Assembly (NCBI GenBank): GCA_964346535.1
Contig: CAYFUN010000014.1
Span: 1-30,107 of the forward strand
Origin: Neofamilia sp964346535
GTDB lineage: Bacteria > Bacillota > Clostridia > Tissierellales > Peptoniphilaceae
Direction: 5' to 3'
Length of the DNA: 30,107 nucleotides
Translations under genes and position numbers: made by a program
In this document: piece after piece, positions 1 to 7,941 of the stretch
Layout of the letters: each line of letters opens with the position of its first letter
How positions within the stretch are numbered: position 1 is the first letter of the stretch
Notes under the pieces: generated by a model
The model's database searches: none
The model's input: only the letters and a program-made list of their open reading frames with translations
What the model was told of the DNA's origin: nothing

Positions 1-2370
1 CTGCCATTTTCTATAAAAAGTCCACTGGCCTTTGGAAATTTCCTTCCAAGAGACCTTGCTATAAAAAACCAAGTTGAGACAAGAGATAATTTTATTAGCG
101 ACCAAGGACCTAAAATTGAAAATAATTTTATTGAAAGCACTAATGACAGAAAAGAAAATTTTCAAGCCATAAGTCCAAGTGAAAATGCCAGGACCTTAGA
201 TGAGGATATTTCAAATTCAAAATCAAGGACCAAGGAAGAAATTTATTTTTATATCTGGCTAAGTGGCGTAAGCATTTTAATAATTACAAGCACTCTTTCA
301 ACCTTTAGACTTAAAAATAAATTAAAAGGCTCTAGACATGTAGAAGAAAATATCTATGAAAACGACAGACTCCAAACTGCCTTTGTCTTTGGGCTAGTCA
401 GACCAAAAATTTATTTGCCATCTGGCCTAGGACCTGAAGAAGAAAAATATATTCGCAAGCACGAACAAGTTCATATTGAGAAGCTAGACCATCTTTGGAA
501 GTTTTTAGCCTTTGCAATAACTATAATTCACTTTTTCAATCCCCTAGTTTGGTTGGCCTATTATTTAATGGGCTTAGACATGGAACTGTCTTGTGACGAA
601 AAAGTTCTTAAAGACCTAGGTCATGAAATTAAAAAAGATTATTCCAAGTCTTTGCTGGCCTTTTCAACTGGCAGGAAAATTTTAACAGCCTCGCCTTTGG
701 CCTTTGGTGAAAACAACACCAAGACCAGGATAAAAAATATCCTAGCCTACAAGAAGCCGAAAAAATTTGTTCTAGCTGTCTGCTTTCTTTTAATCGCCTT
801 AGTTGCAGTTGGCTGCCTGACAGAAAGAAGCGAAAAAGAATCTGCAGAAAAACCTATAGGACAAGAAGAAGTCCAAGAAGAAAACTTTAATTCTAAAGGA
901 ACCTATCCAAGTCCTGAAGAATTTTTAAAGGGGCAAATAGAAAATCAAATAACATCTCTGTTTTCATCCTTAGGATATGAGATCTCTGACTATAGAATTG
1001 ATGAATTAGCAAGTGTTTCTAAGGACCTAGAAATTAACGGCGAAAAAATTGAAGTTTACAAATACGACTACTCTTTAAAAACCGACCAAGCTCAAGACTT
1101 GGCAAAGACCTTAGACGGAAAAGTAGTAGACGACTTTTGGGTAAGTGGTTTTAACAGGACTCCATATTTGATTTTTGAAAAAGTAGATGGCGCCTATAGG
1201 CACAAGGGCTATATAGACGAAGATAAGTTTTCAGCTGACTTCGATAGCTACTTGCAAGAACTTATGGTAAGGGACGCCTTAGTTTCCCAAAACGAAAAGG
1301 CCAGTGTAGAAGACTACGCTAAAAGTTATATTGGCGAAAGTATTTTAGACTTGTATTCATCTGGAGCTAAAATATCTGACTATAAAATTGACAGCTTAGA
1401 AAAGTTTCTCAGCTTTGAAAATGTTGCTGGCAAGGCCTATGAAATTTATAAACTGACCTACAGCCTACAATTTGCCGATGAAAAATCCTATGATAAGTAC
1501 GATGGTTTTATTGGCCAGGGAAAAGCTGACAAATGGATTGGAGAAGTTGATGGAGATAATTATATGATCTTCCAACTTAGGTCGTCAGGCAGGGTTTACA
1601 TTGATACAACTAGAGGCGTTGGAAGCTTTTTAGACGATGGATCCAAGGAAGCAAATGAAAATGCCTTAAGAGAAATTCTTGAGAGAAAAAATATTATCCC
1701 TAGAGAAACTTATGCCTCTGACCACTATGTGGCCTCTTATAGGGACTTTGTCGGCAGGGCAAATAAAGTTTTACTTTCTCAAGGAGACCAAGAAGGCTTT
1801 TGGCTAGTGGAAAGGTGGATGGATAAAAACGGCAATGTCTACTATGCAGAAAAAACTTCTATAGGCCAAGATGAAGACTGGAGAAAAGATCCGCAGGCAG
1901 TTGCCTTAGACTTTATAAACTCAATGACTACAGTGAAACTTTCTTCAGCCAGAGTCCAAGTTGAAAAGCTAGAAAATTTAGATGACTTTTATAAACTTTC
2001 AGAATCTTTCTACCATGGCTACATTGAAGAAGTAAAAACAGACCAAGATAATATGAGTGACCTAATCCATGTAACCTTAGTTGAATGGCTGACTGAAGGT
2101 GATGAGGAAAGAGTCAAGGACCTTGGACTTGATCTAAAGGCAGACCTGCCACATACCCATTATGCCAACAAGACCCAAATCCTTGAAACATTTTTCTTAG
2201 ATAAGGACACTAAGTACTACATTGACGATTATATTTTATCGTCTCAAGTCGACCCATCTGTTTCTAAAAAAGTTTTTATCGACTATGTAAAGGCAAATAA
2301 GGATGTGGTCTTTGAAATTTATACCATTGGCGACAAGACAATAAAAATTCAAGAGGCTTATCTGCCATAA
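1..2370 (+). CDS. M56 family (BlaR1/MecR1-like) metallopeptidase, 5' end outside window
   Basis: The frame is open from base 1, so the gene begins upstream; 789 codons are visible. A membrane segment lies at about codons 80-103. The zinc-protease motif HEQVH is at codons 154-158, followed by a hydrophobic stretch and a downstream acidic ligand region (ELSCDEKVLKDLG). Another membrane helix at about codons 256-272 leads into a long, presumably extracytoplasmic C-terminus. That part has two related blocks of about 120 residues (codons 306-427 and 435-560), then a third region to the end. M56 proteins sense a signal outside the cell and cleave a BlaI-type repressor; such a repressor gene would be expected just upstream but is not visible. 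The C-terminus is not a penicillin-binding domain, so beta-lactam sensing cannot be assumed. The TTG at 415 sits inside the protease domain and is not the start. Confidence 0.88.
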   Translation: MPFSIKSPLAFGNFLPRDLAIKNQVETRDNFISDQGPKIENNFIESTNDRKENFQAISPSENARTLDEDISNSKSRTKEEIYFYIWLSGVSILIITSTLSTFRLKNKLKGSRHVEENIYENDRLQTAFVFGLVRPKIYLPSGLGPEEEKYIRKHEQVHIEKLDHLWKFLAFAITIIHFFNPLVWLAYYLMGLDMELSCDEKVLKDLGHEIKKDYSKSLLAFSTGRKILTASPLAFGENNTKTRIKNILAYKKPKKFVLAVCFLLIALVAVGCLTERSEKESAEKPIGQEEVQEENFNSKGTYPSPEEFLKGQIENQITSLFSSLGYEISDYRIDELASVSKDLEINGEKIEVYKYDYSLKTDQAQDLAKTLDGKVVDDFWVSGFNRTPYLIFEKVDGAYRHKGYIDEDKFSADFDSYLQELMVRDALVSQNEKASVEDYAKSYIGESILDLYSSGAKISDYKIDSLEKFLSFENVAGKAYEIYKLTYSLQFADEKSYDKYDGFIGQGKADKWIGEVDGDNYMIFQLRSSGRVYIDTTRGVGSFLDDGSKEANENALREILERKNIIPRETYASDHYVASYRDFVGRANKVLLSQGDQEGFWLVERWMDKNGNVYYAEKTSIGQDEDWRKDPQAVALDFINSMTTVKLSSARVQVEKLENLDDFYKLSESFYHGYIEEVKTDQDNMSDLIHVTLVEWLTEGDEERVKDLGLDLKADLPHTHYANKTQILETFFLDKDTKYYIDDYILSSQVDPSVSKKVFIDYVKANKDVVFEIYTIGDKTIKIQEAYLP

Positions 2371-2374
2371 AAAG

Positions 2375-2405
2375 AAAAAACTGCTAGGTCCTAGCAGTTT
2401 TTTTA
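2375..2405. terminator. bidirectional intrinsic terminator
   Basis: A perfect inverted repeat CTGCTAGG-T-CCTAGCAG is flanked by an A-run on the left and a T-run on the right. It lies between the convergent M56 gene and hcp and can terminate both. Confidence 0.88.
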
Positions 2406-2422
2406 TGGAAATTTTCAAATTT

Positions 2423-4021
2423 TTATTTTAAACAGTCTTTTAAATCTTCATCAACATCTCCAATTGGAGCGATATTATAATTTTCAACTAAAAAGTCTAA
2501 AACATTTTTTGAAACAAAGGCAGGAAGAGTTGGTCCTAATTTAATATTTTTTATTCCTAAATAAAGTAGGGTTAGTAAGATACAAACTGCCTTTTGTTCG
2601 TACCAAGATAAAACCATAGAAAGTGGTAGGTCATTAACTCCACAGTCAAAGGCTTCAGCTAGGGCAAGGGCTATTTTAATTGCCCCATAGGCGTCGTTAC
2701 ATTGGCCAACGTCAAGCAGTCTTGGGATGCCGTTAATGTCTCCAAGGTCTAAGTCGTTAAAACGATACTTGCCACAGGCTAAAGTTAAAATAACTGTGTC
2801 CTTTGGCGCTTTTTCAACAAAGTCAGTATAATAATTCCTGCCAGGTTTGGCTCCGTCACAACCACCTACTAGGAAGAAGTGAGAGATGTTGCCGCTTTTT
2901 ACTTGGTCTACAATTGTATCAGCTAGGCTAATAACAGTATTGTGGCCAAAGCCTGTTGTTACAGTTTTACCACCATTAATTCCAGTGAAAGATTTATTTT
3001 CATCAAAGCCGCCAAGTTCTAAGGCTTTATTTATTACAGGAGTAAAGTCCTTGTCTGGGCCAATGTGAACTAGGTCTGGGAAGGAAACTACTTCAGTTGT
3101 AAAGACTCTGTCCTTGTAAGATTCTTTCGGTGGCATTAAGCAGTTGGTTGTAAAGAGAATTGGTCCAGGAAGCTTATCAAATTCTTTTTGTTGGTTTTGC
3201 CAAGCTGTTCCAAAATTTCCTTTTAAGTGGGAGTATTTTTTCAGTTCAGGATAGCCGTGGGCTGGAAGCATTTCTCCGTGGGTGTAAATATTAATTCCCT
3301 TGCCCTCAGTTTGATCTAAAAGTAATTTTAAGTCGTAAAGGTCGTGGCCAGTTACAACTATAAATGGTCCCTTTTCAACTTCTAATGAAACTTCACTTGG
3401 CTCAGGGTTGCCAAAGGTTTCTGTGTGGGCTCTGTCAAGAAGCTCCATGCACTTTAGATTTATTTTTCCAACTTCTAATACTAAAGGTAAAAGTTCATCC
3501 ATGCCAAGGCTTTCATCTCCTAGGGCAGCTAGGGCTTTGACAAAGAACTCGTCAACTTCTTCATCTCTGTAGTTTAATACCATGGCGTGGTAGGCATAGG
3601 CAGCCATACCTCTGATACCAAATAGAATTAAAGACTTTAAAGACCTAATATCTTCGTCTGTAGTCCATAGATTTTCTAAGTTATAGTCTGAATACTTGCC
3701 AAAAGTTTGGTCACAAACATTACAATGAGGGCTAATAGCCTTATTTTCTTCATGAACCTTTTTAGTCACTTCTGCTACAGTTTGGTCATTAAAGTTTACA
3801 TTAGTAACTGTAGTGAAAAGTCCTTCTAAAATAAGTCTATAAGTTTCCACTCTCGCCTTGCCTGTGTTGATAGCAGTTTGAGCCAGGCCAATAAGGGCTC
3901 CTGTCAACTCATCTTGCAAGTTTGATACATCAGCTGTCTTTCCACAAACTCCCATGGCTCCGGTACAGGCATTTGAGCCAGCAGTTTGTTCACATTGAAA
4001 ACAAAACATTTCCTTAGTCAT
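2423..4021 (-). CDS. hcp: hydroxylamine reductase / hybrid cluster protein
   Basis: The protein has 532 residues, normal for the family. Cysteines at residues 7, 10, 19 and 26 (C-x2-C-x8-C-x6-C) form the N-terminal iron-sulfur motif. Hybrid-cluster ligand regions follow in order: TGHDLYD (His), HGEMLPAHGYPEL (Glu), ILFTTNCLMPP, GGCDGAKPGR, TLACGKYRFN and DVGQCNDAYGA (Cys), and SWYEQKA (Glu/Lys). Hcp reduces hydroxylamine in vitro and is linked to NO detoxification in anaerobes. The ATG has a strong AGGAGG site 6 bases upstream. It is divergent from a Crp/Fnr regulator gene, with a palindromic operator between them at the spacing expected for activation. The identification is firm; NO as the real substrate is known of the family, not shown here. 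Confidence 0.97.
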   Translation of the reverse strand: MTKEMFCFQCEQTAGSNACTGAMGVCGKTADVSNLQDELTGALIGLAQTAINTGKARVETYRLILEGLFTTVTNVNFNDQTVAEVTKKVHEENKAISPHCNVCDQTFGKYSDYNLENLWTTDEDIRSLKSLILFGIRGMAAYAYHAMVLNYRDEEVDEFFVKALAALGDESLGMDELLPLVLEVGKINLKCMELLDRAHTETFGNPEPSEVSLEVEKGPFIVVTGHDLYDLKLLLDQTEGKGINIYTHGEMLPAHGYPELKKYSHLKGNFGTAWQNQQKEFDKLPGPILFTTNCLMPPKESYKDRVFTTEVVSFPDLVHIGPDKDFTPVINKALELGGFDENKSFTGINGGKTVTTGFGHNTVISLADTIVDQVKSGNISHFFLVGGCDGAKPGRNYYTDFVEKAPKDTVILTLACGKYRFNDLDLGDINGIPRLLDVGQCNDAYGAIKIALALAEAFDCGVNDLPLSMVLSWYEQKAVCILLTLLYLGIKNIKLGPTLPAFVSKNVLDFLVENYNIAPIGDVDEDLKDCLK

Positions 4022-4055
4022 TATTTACCTCCTAAAATTTTTCTTTTAAATAACT

Positions 4056-4104
4056 TAGCTTTAGCATATAATTAATTACAAGAGAAGTAGGTTGTTATAA
4101 CAAC
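4056..4104 (-). promoter_or_regulatory. hcp promoter with Crp/Fnr-type operator centred near -41.5
   Basis: The perfect 14-base palindrome GTTGTTATAACAAC (4091-4104) is centred 29.5 bases upstream of the first base of a minus-strand -10 candidate TATGCT (4068-4063). With a start near 4056, the operator sits at -41.5, the class II activator position for Crp/Fnr proteins. No good -35 box is present, as expected for an activator-dependent promoter. Confidence 0.7.
4067..4104 (+). promoter_or_regulatory. possible promoter of the Crp/Fnr gene with downstream operator
   Basis: A plus-strand TATAAT lies at 4067-4072, giving a start near 4079. The palindrome at 4091-4104 would then lie about +12 to +25, where bound regulator could block its own transcription. 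The -35 region is weak, so the promoter is inferred. Confidence 0.4.
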
Positions 4105-4127
4105 GAAAAATAAAAAAGGTGGATTTT

Positions 4128-4805
4128 ATGGAGCAGACAATTTTACAGGCAAAAATTTTTAAAGATATAAATGAAATAGAAATTCAAGCCTTGCTTAAGT
4201 GTATAAATAATTATAGTAAGACTTTTGAAAAGGGCCAGCTTATTTTTGGAGAAGGGGAGCCAACTGAATATATGGGTTTGGTGATTGCAGGTAGTGTCGT
4301 CATTGAAAGGTCAGACCTTTGGGGTAACAATACAGTTTTAGGAATTGTTGGGGCTGGAGGAGTTTTTGCAGAGACCTATGCCCTTATACCTCATGAGCCT
4401 TTAATGGTTAACGTCTACGCCAACGAGTCTTGTGAAGTTTTATTTTTAAAGGCGACAGAGCTTTTTAAAACTTGTGAGAGGGCCTGCAACTTTCACCAGC
4501 AATTAATTATAAATTTAATTCAGCTGGCATCGATGAAAAATTTAAATCTGTCTCGAAAGGTCCTTCACACTGGACCAAAGACTATAAGGGCCAGACTCCT
4601 TTCATTTTTCTCCCAGTGGGTAAAGAAGGAAAAGTCTCTTTCCTTTACTATTCCCTACAACCGCCAGCAGATGGCAGACTATTTATCCGTAGACAGGTCG
4701 GCTATGTCCAACGAACTTTCAAAAATGCAAGGGGAAGGCATAATAGTCTTTAAGAAAAATAAATTTAAAATTATCGACAAAAATATAGTTGACGATTTGT
4801 TGTAA
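4128..4805 (+). CDS. Crp/Fnr family transcriptional regulator, HcpR-like
   Basis: This 225-residue protein has an N-terminal cyclic-nucleotide-binding-type beta-barrel (about residues 10-125, with EKGQLIFGEGEPTEYMG and AETYALIP). A long dimer helix leads to a C-terminal winged helix-turn-helix (about 160-220; YNRQQMADYLSVDRSAMSNEL). The Fnr cysteine cluster is absent. The ATG at 4128 is preferred to the GTG at 4119, because the GTG is part of the likely ribosome binding site AGGTGGA. It is divergent from hcp and upstream of a DUF438-hemerythrin gene, and matching operators lie before both targets. This is the known arrangement of HcpR, a regulator of hcp responding to nitrosative stress. HcpR assignment rests on context, and the ligand (haem/NO in studied members) is not shown by the sequence. 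Confidence 0.9.
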   Translation: MEQTILQAKIFKDINEIEIQALLKCINNYSKTFEKGQLIFGEGEPTEYMGLVIAGSVVIERSDLWGNNTVLGIVGAGGVFAETYALIPHEPLMVNVYANESCEVLFLKATELFKTCERACNFHQQLIINLIQLASMKNLNLSRKVLHTGPKTIRARLLSFFSQWVKKEKSLSFTIPYNRQQMADYLSVDRSAMSNELSKMQGEGIIVFKKNKFKIIDKNIVDDLL

Positions 4806-4847
4806 TAACAACAGAAAAACTTTCAAAGACCGATTAAAATAAGATTA
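4799..4847 (+). promoter_or_regulatory. activator-dependent promoter of the DUF438 gene
   Basis: The operator GTTGTAATAACAAC (4799-4812) overlaps the stop codon of the regulator gene. Its centre is 29.5 bases upstream of the first base of the -10 box TAAAAT (4835-4840), exactly the geometry seen at hcp. A start near 4847 puts the site at -41.5. Confidence 0.7.
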
Positions 4848-4875
4848 AGAAATAAAAAAATGAAGGGAGAAAATT

Positions 4876-6057
4876 ATGAACAGACAAGATAGAATCGATT
4901 TAATAAAGTCCTATTTAAATAGACTAGGAGCAGGCGAAGACCTAGAAGTCTTAAGAGGAGAATTTAGGGAGAACTTTAAAGACGTAGACCCAAGTGAAAT
5001 TTTAGCAGCAGAAGAAAGCCTAATAAAAGACGGAACACCAATTAATGAATTACAAAAACTTTGTGACCTTCACTCAGCTTTATTTCATGACGGCGACCAA
5101 GAAGAAAATATTATAGCTCAGACAAAGCCAGCAACCTTTGCAAATAAAAATGAAATTACTGCGGACCTAATCAATGAAGACTTTCATCCTTTAAACACCT
5201 TTGACCGTGAAAACCAAGTTCTAAAAAAACTAATTGATCAGGCCAAGGACGCCCTTGAAAATGGAAAAGACTTTTATTCAGTCTTTGAACAAATGAAAGA
5301 CTTAAGTATCCACTATGCAAAAAAAGGCGACCTTCTATATCCACTTTTAGAAGCTGGATATGAAATAGTTGGCCCATCAAATGTTATGTGGACAGTTGAT
5401 GGAGAAATAAGAAGAGACTTGAGAAGGCTCCTTGGTAAAAAAGACCAGGCTGAAGAGAACATCGAAAATTTTAAAGACCTGTTAAAGAGAATAGAAGAAA
5501 TGATCTTTAAAGAAGAAAAGATTTTATTCCCAAACTGTGCCGTAAACTTTACAGAAGACCAGTGGATTGGCATTTACAAGGACATGAAAGACTACGACCT
5601 TGCCTTTGGAGTTTCTGGAACTTGGGCCAAGGGAGAAGCAGCAGAGGACATTAAATTAGAATTGGCTGATGAAGAAGTCCACCTATCTGGAGGATCCTTA
5701 AAGCTAGAAGAATTAAACGCTCTTTTAAATACAATTCCAGCTGAAATTACCTTTGTAGACAAGGACAATATAAATAAATACTTTAATGATGGCGAAAAAC
5801 TTATGAAGAGACCAAAGATGGCCCTAGGCAGAAATGTAATGACCTGCCATCCACCAAAAGTCCAAGTTATGGCAAATGCAATAATTGACGACTTTAAAAA
5901 TGGCCGCAAGGACAATGTCCCTGTTTGGATGGAAAAAGCTGGCAAGACTCTCTTTGTAAATTATATAGCTGTAAGAGACGAAGAGGGAAAATTTGTAGGA
6001 ACCTTAGAACTTGTTCAAGATATGACCTTTGCCAAAGACCACTTTGAAAACTGCTAG
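4876..6057 (+). CDS. DUF438 / hemerythrin / PAS domain protein
   Basis: This protein has 393 residues and a GGGAG ribosome binding site. An N-terminal DUF438 domain (about 5-75) is followed by a hemerythrin-like helical domain (about 100-235). That domain begins at EDFHPLNTFDRENQ and contains HYAKKGDLLYPLLE and FKEEKILFPN, with candidate di-iron His/Glu ligands. A PAS-type domain (about 265-390) contains NVMTCHPPKVQ and a C-terminal LELVQDMT. Hemerythrins bind O2 or NO at a di-iron site, so a sensor or scavenger of O2/NO is reasonable. The shared operator with hcp supports a role in nitrosative or oxidative stress. Its biochemical activity is not established by the sequence. Confidence 0.9.
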   Translation: MNRQDRIDLIKSYLNRLGAGEDLEVLRGEFRENFKDVDPSEILAAEESLIKDGTPINELQKLCDLHSALFHDGDQEENIIAQTKPATFANKNEITADLINEDFHPLNTFDRENQVLKKLIDQAKDALENGKDFYSVFEQMKDLSIHYAKKGDLLYPLLEAGYEIVGPSNVMWTVDGEIRRDLRRLLGKKDQAEENIENFKDLLKRIEEMIFKEEKILFPNCAVNFTEDQWIGIYKDMKDYDLAFGVSGTWAKGEAAEDIKLELADEEVHLSGGSLKLEELNALLNTIPAEITFVDKDNINKYFNDGEKLMKRPKMALGRNVMTCHPPKVQVMANAIIDDFKNGRKDNVPVWMEKAGKTLFVNYIAVRDEEGKFVGTLELVQDMTFAKDHFENC

Positions 6058-6074
6058 TTGTTAGCAGTTTTTTT
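6048..6074 (+). terminator. intrinsic terminator overlapping the DUF438 stop codon
   Basis: The stem AAACTGCTA / TAGCAGTTT with loop GTTGT is followed by further T residues. The left arm contains the last codons, and the TAG stop (6055-6057) straddles stem and loop. Confidence 0.85.
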
Positions 6075-6120
6075 CTGCCATAAATTATTATTATTTGATA
6101 AAATAAGCCTAGGTGATTCT

Positions 6121-7251
6121 ATGAACAAAGACGATATATTTAGAGAAATAGATAAATATAAAAGCAAAAAATCAGGGGCAGAAAATTTAAAAACATATTT
6201 GCAAGGCGACCTTGTAGATTATCAACCATTTTATCTCCACTATCCAGACTATGCCCTTGCCAATGTTTTAGGATTTTCTACAAGAAACTTTGAAGAAGAC
6301 TTTGACGTTTTTGAAAAAGTTATGAAGTTCAATGCCAAAAAATATTTTAGTCCTTGGGCCAATGTTAGATTGTCACTAAGGACCCTAGGCCATTCAGCAG
6401 GATCTGACCTTGTCTTTCCAAAAAATGGCATTGATTATGTAAAAGCATATTTTTTAGATGACTATGATCGTTTAAAAAATTTAAAAGATCTAGACCCCTA
6501 CAAGGACAAGACCTTAAGTAGAATTTTATCTCGAGCCTACAAGTTAAAAGAGAAAAATCCAGACTTAAATGTGACAACAGGAGTGGCAGGTCCGCTGACA
6601 ACTGCTGTGGCCCTAAGGCCCTATGGCAAATTAATGGAAGACTTAAAAACAAATTCGCCTCAGTTAAAAAGTCTCTTAACTTGGTCTGTAGAAAATTCAC
6701 TGAGATGGATAGAAGTTTTTACAAGAGAACTTGGTCCAGGTTTGGTTAGCATTTCGGACCCAATGTCTTCCCTAGACGTTTTAGACTTAGAAACTTTTAG
6801 AAGTTTTTCCTATCCATATTTAAAAAACCTAATTGATGAAACGAAAAATATTTCTAAAGAAAAAGCCTTTATCCATATTTGCGGCCAGACCCAAGGCCTT
6901 TGGCCAGATCTTTTAGACTTAGACCTAGGCTACTTTTCTTTAGGCAACAGTGAAGACCTTAAGGCTGGGGCAAAAATTCTCGGAGAAAAATTTATTCTAG
7001 TCGGCAATATTGATCCAATTAAAATTTTGCGAGACGGAAATGAAAATGAAATTATTCAAGCAGTGAAAACATCTTTGAATCTTGGATCTGAAGCAAGGTG
7101 CGGCTACATTATCGCCCCAGGCTGCCAAGTTCACTTAGACACAAAAGAAGAAAATCTTTTGGCTTTTAAAAATGCAGTTTTAAAATATGGAGCCAAGGCT
7201 AAAATTAAAACAAGACCTCAAGGCTTAGACCAAGAAAAAAGCAGGCTGTAA
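6121..7251 (+). CDS. uroporphyrinogen decarboxylase-family protein, MtaA-like methyltransferase
   Basis: The gene encodes 376 residues from the ATG at 6121, which has AGGTGAT 6 bases upstream. The in-frame TTG at 6058 lies inside the previous terminator and is rejected. The fold family is recognisable from GVAGPLTTA, ISDPMSS, FIHICGQTQ and LVGNIDP. A His-x-Cys (HICG) and a later Cys (APGCQV) match the zinc site of corrinoid-protein:coenzyme methyltransferases (MtaA/MtbA type). The Arg-rich N-terminal substrate motif of true HemE is not seen. No corrinoid protein or other haem gene is next to it, so the substrate is unknown. It is a single-gene unit between two terminators. Confidence 0.85.
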   Translation: MNKDDIFREIDKYKSKKSGAENLKTYLQGDLVDYQPFYLHYPDYALANVLGFSTRNFEEDFDVFEKVMKFNAKKYFSPWANVRLSLRTLGHSAGSDLVFPKNGIDYVKAYFLDDYDRLKNLKDLDPYKDKTLSRILSRAYKLKEKNPDLNVTTGVAGPLTTAVALRPYGKLMEDLKTNSPQLKSLLTWSVENSLRWIEVFTRELGPGLVSISDPMSSLDVLDLETFRSFSYPYLKNLIDETKNISKEKAFIHICGQTQGLWPDLLDLDLGYFSLGNSEDLKAGAKILGEKFILVGNIDPIKILRDGNENEIIQAVKTSLNLGSEARCGYIIAPGCQVHLDTKEENLLAFKNAVLKYGAKAKIKTRPQGLDQEKSRL

Positions 7252-7269
7252 CCAGTCTGCTTTTATTTT
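7237..7269. terminator. bidirectional intrinsic terminator
   Basis: The stem AAAAGCAGGCTG / CAGTCTGCTTTT (one G-T pair) has loop TAAC. The loop holds most of the TAA stop codon of the URO-D-family gene. It lies between convergent genes. Confidence 0.82.
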
Positions 7270-7799
7270 TATGAAATTAGAACAAAGGCCCTAAAGCCTC
7301 TAGACTCAAAATAAGAATCGGCCTTATTATAGTAGAAAAAAGTTCTGCCATAATGTTTGTTTGCAAAAATCGCCCCACCTTGATTTCTAAAGTCGTCATC
7401 AGTCTTTAACCAAGATGTTGTTTTAGTATCAAAATCTTCAATTTCTTGCATAAGCAAATAAATTTTTTCATCAACTAGGTCCACTTGCATGTCCTCACAC
7501 ATTTCTTCAACGGAGGAAAGGGCAGGGCGGATTTTTCTATTTTCTCTAGCCTCTTTATCATAGCAAAGGGACCTTCTTCCTTCAGGACTTTCTTTGGCAC
7601 TGTCAATAAAGTAAATACCATCTTCAAGGACAAAGACATCAGGTTGGCCACCAGTATCTTCCATGGCTGAAATTTTTTCGATTAAACTTGGGTCACTTTC
7701 AAAATATTCTTCAACTAAGTCCCAAGTTAGGGACCTATGCCTTTGCATGTTGGTTTCAAATCTATTTTTAAGTATTTCCATTAAATCTTCTCTAGTCAT
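7269..7799 (-). CDS. DUF4256 family protein
   Basis: This 176-residue soluble protein matches my recollection of the DUF4256 family along its whole length. Features are an N-terminal helix ending NMQRHRSLTWDLVEEY, then MEDTGGQPDVF, the conserved AKESPEGRRSLCYDKEA, DFDTKTTSWLKT, and a C-terminal GGAIFANKHYGRTFFYYN and ESRGFRAFV. The family has no assigned function that I know of. GGAGATGAG lies 4 bases upstream of the ATG. It stands alone, convergent with the upstream methyltransferase-like gene. Confidence 0.87.
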   Translation of the reverse strand: MTREDLMEILKNRFETNMQRHRSLTWDLVEEYFESDPSLIEKISAMEDTGGQPDVFVLEDGIYFIDSAKESPEGRRSLCYDKEARENRKIRPALSSVEEMCEDMQVDLVDEKIYLLMQEIEDFDTKTTSWLKTDDDFRNQGGAIFANKHYGRTFFYYNKADSYFESRGFRAFVLIS

Positions 7800-7923
7800 T
7801 TTCTCATCTCCTAGGTCTAGTATAACAAAAATTTTTTAATTTAGGAAAAATTGTGAAAATATTTTAAAAGCTAAGTCTTAAGAATATTTTTACAAGTTTT
7901 TCCAAGCAAGATAGGCCTTGATG

Positions 7924-7932
7924 TGCTATAAT
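7924..7932 (+). promoter_or_regulatory. extended -10 promoter of the tsaC operon
   Basis: TGCTATAAT is a perfect extended -10 element without a clear -35 box. A start near 7939 would leave about 3 bases before the ATG at 7942. Confidence 0.65.
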
Positions 7933-7941
7933 TATAAAGAT

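Noticed and set aside
415..417. TTG as the start of the M56 gene
   Set aside because: The frame is open to base 1 and the upstream codons encode a membrane segment and the start of the protease domain.
4119..4121. GTG start for the Crp/Fnr regulator
   Set aside because: It is part of the AGGTGGA ribosome binding site that serves the ATG at 4128.
6058..6120. N-terminal extension of the URO-D-family protein from TTG 6058
   Set aside because: It begins inside the DUF438 terminator and has no ribosome binding site; ATG 6121 has one.
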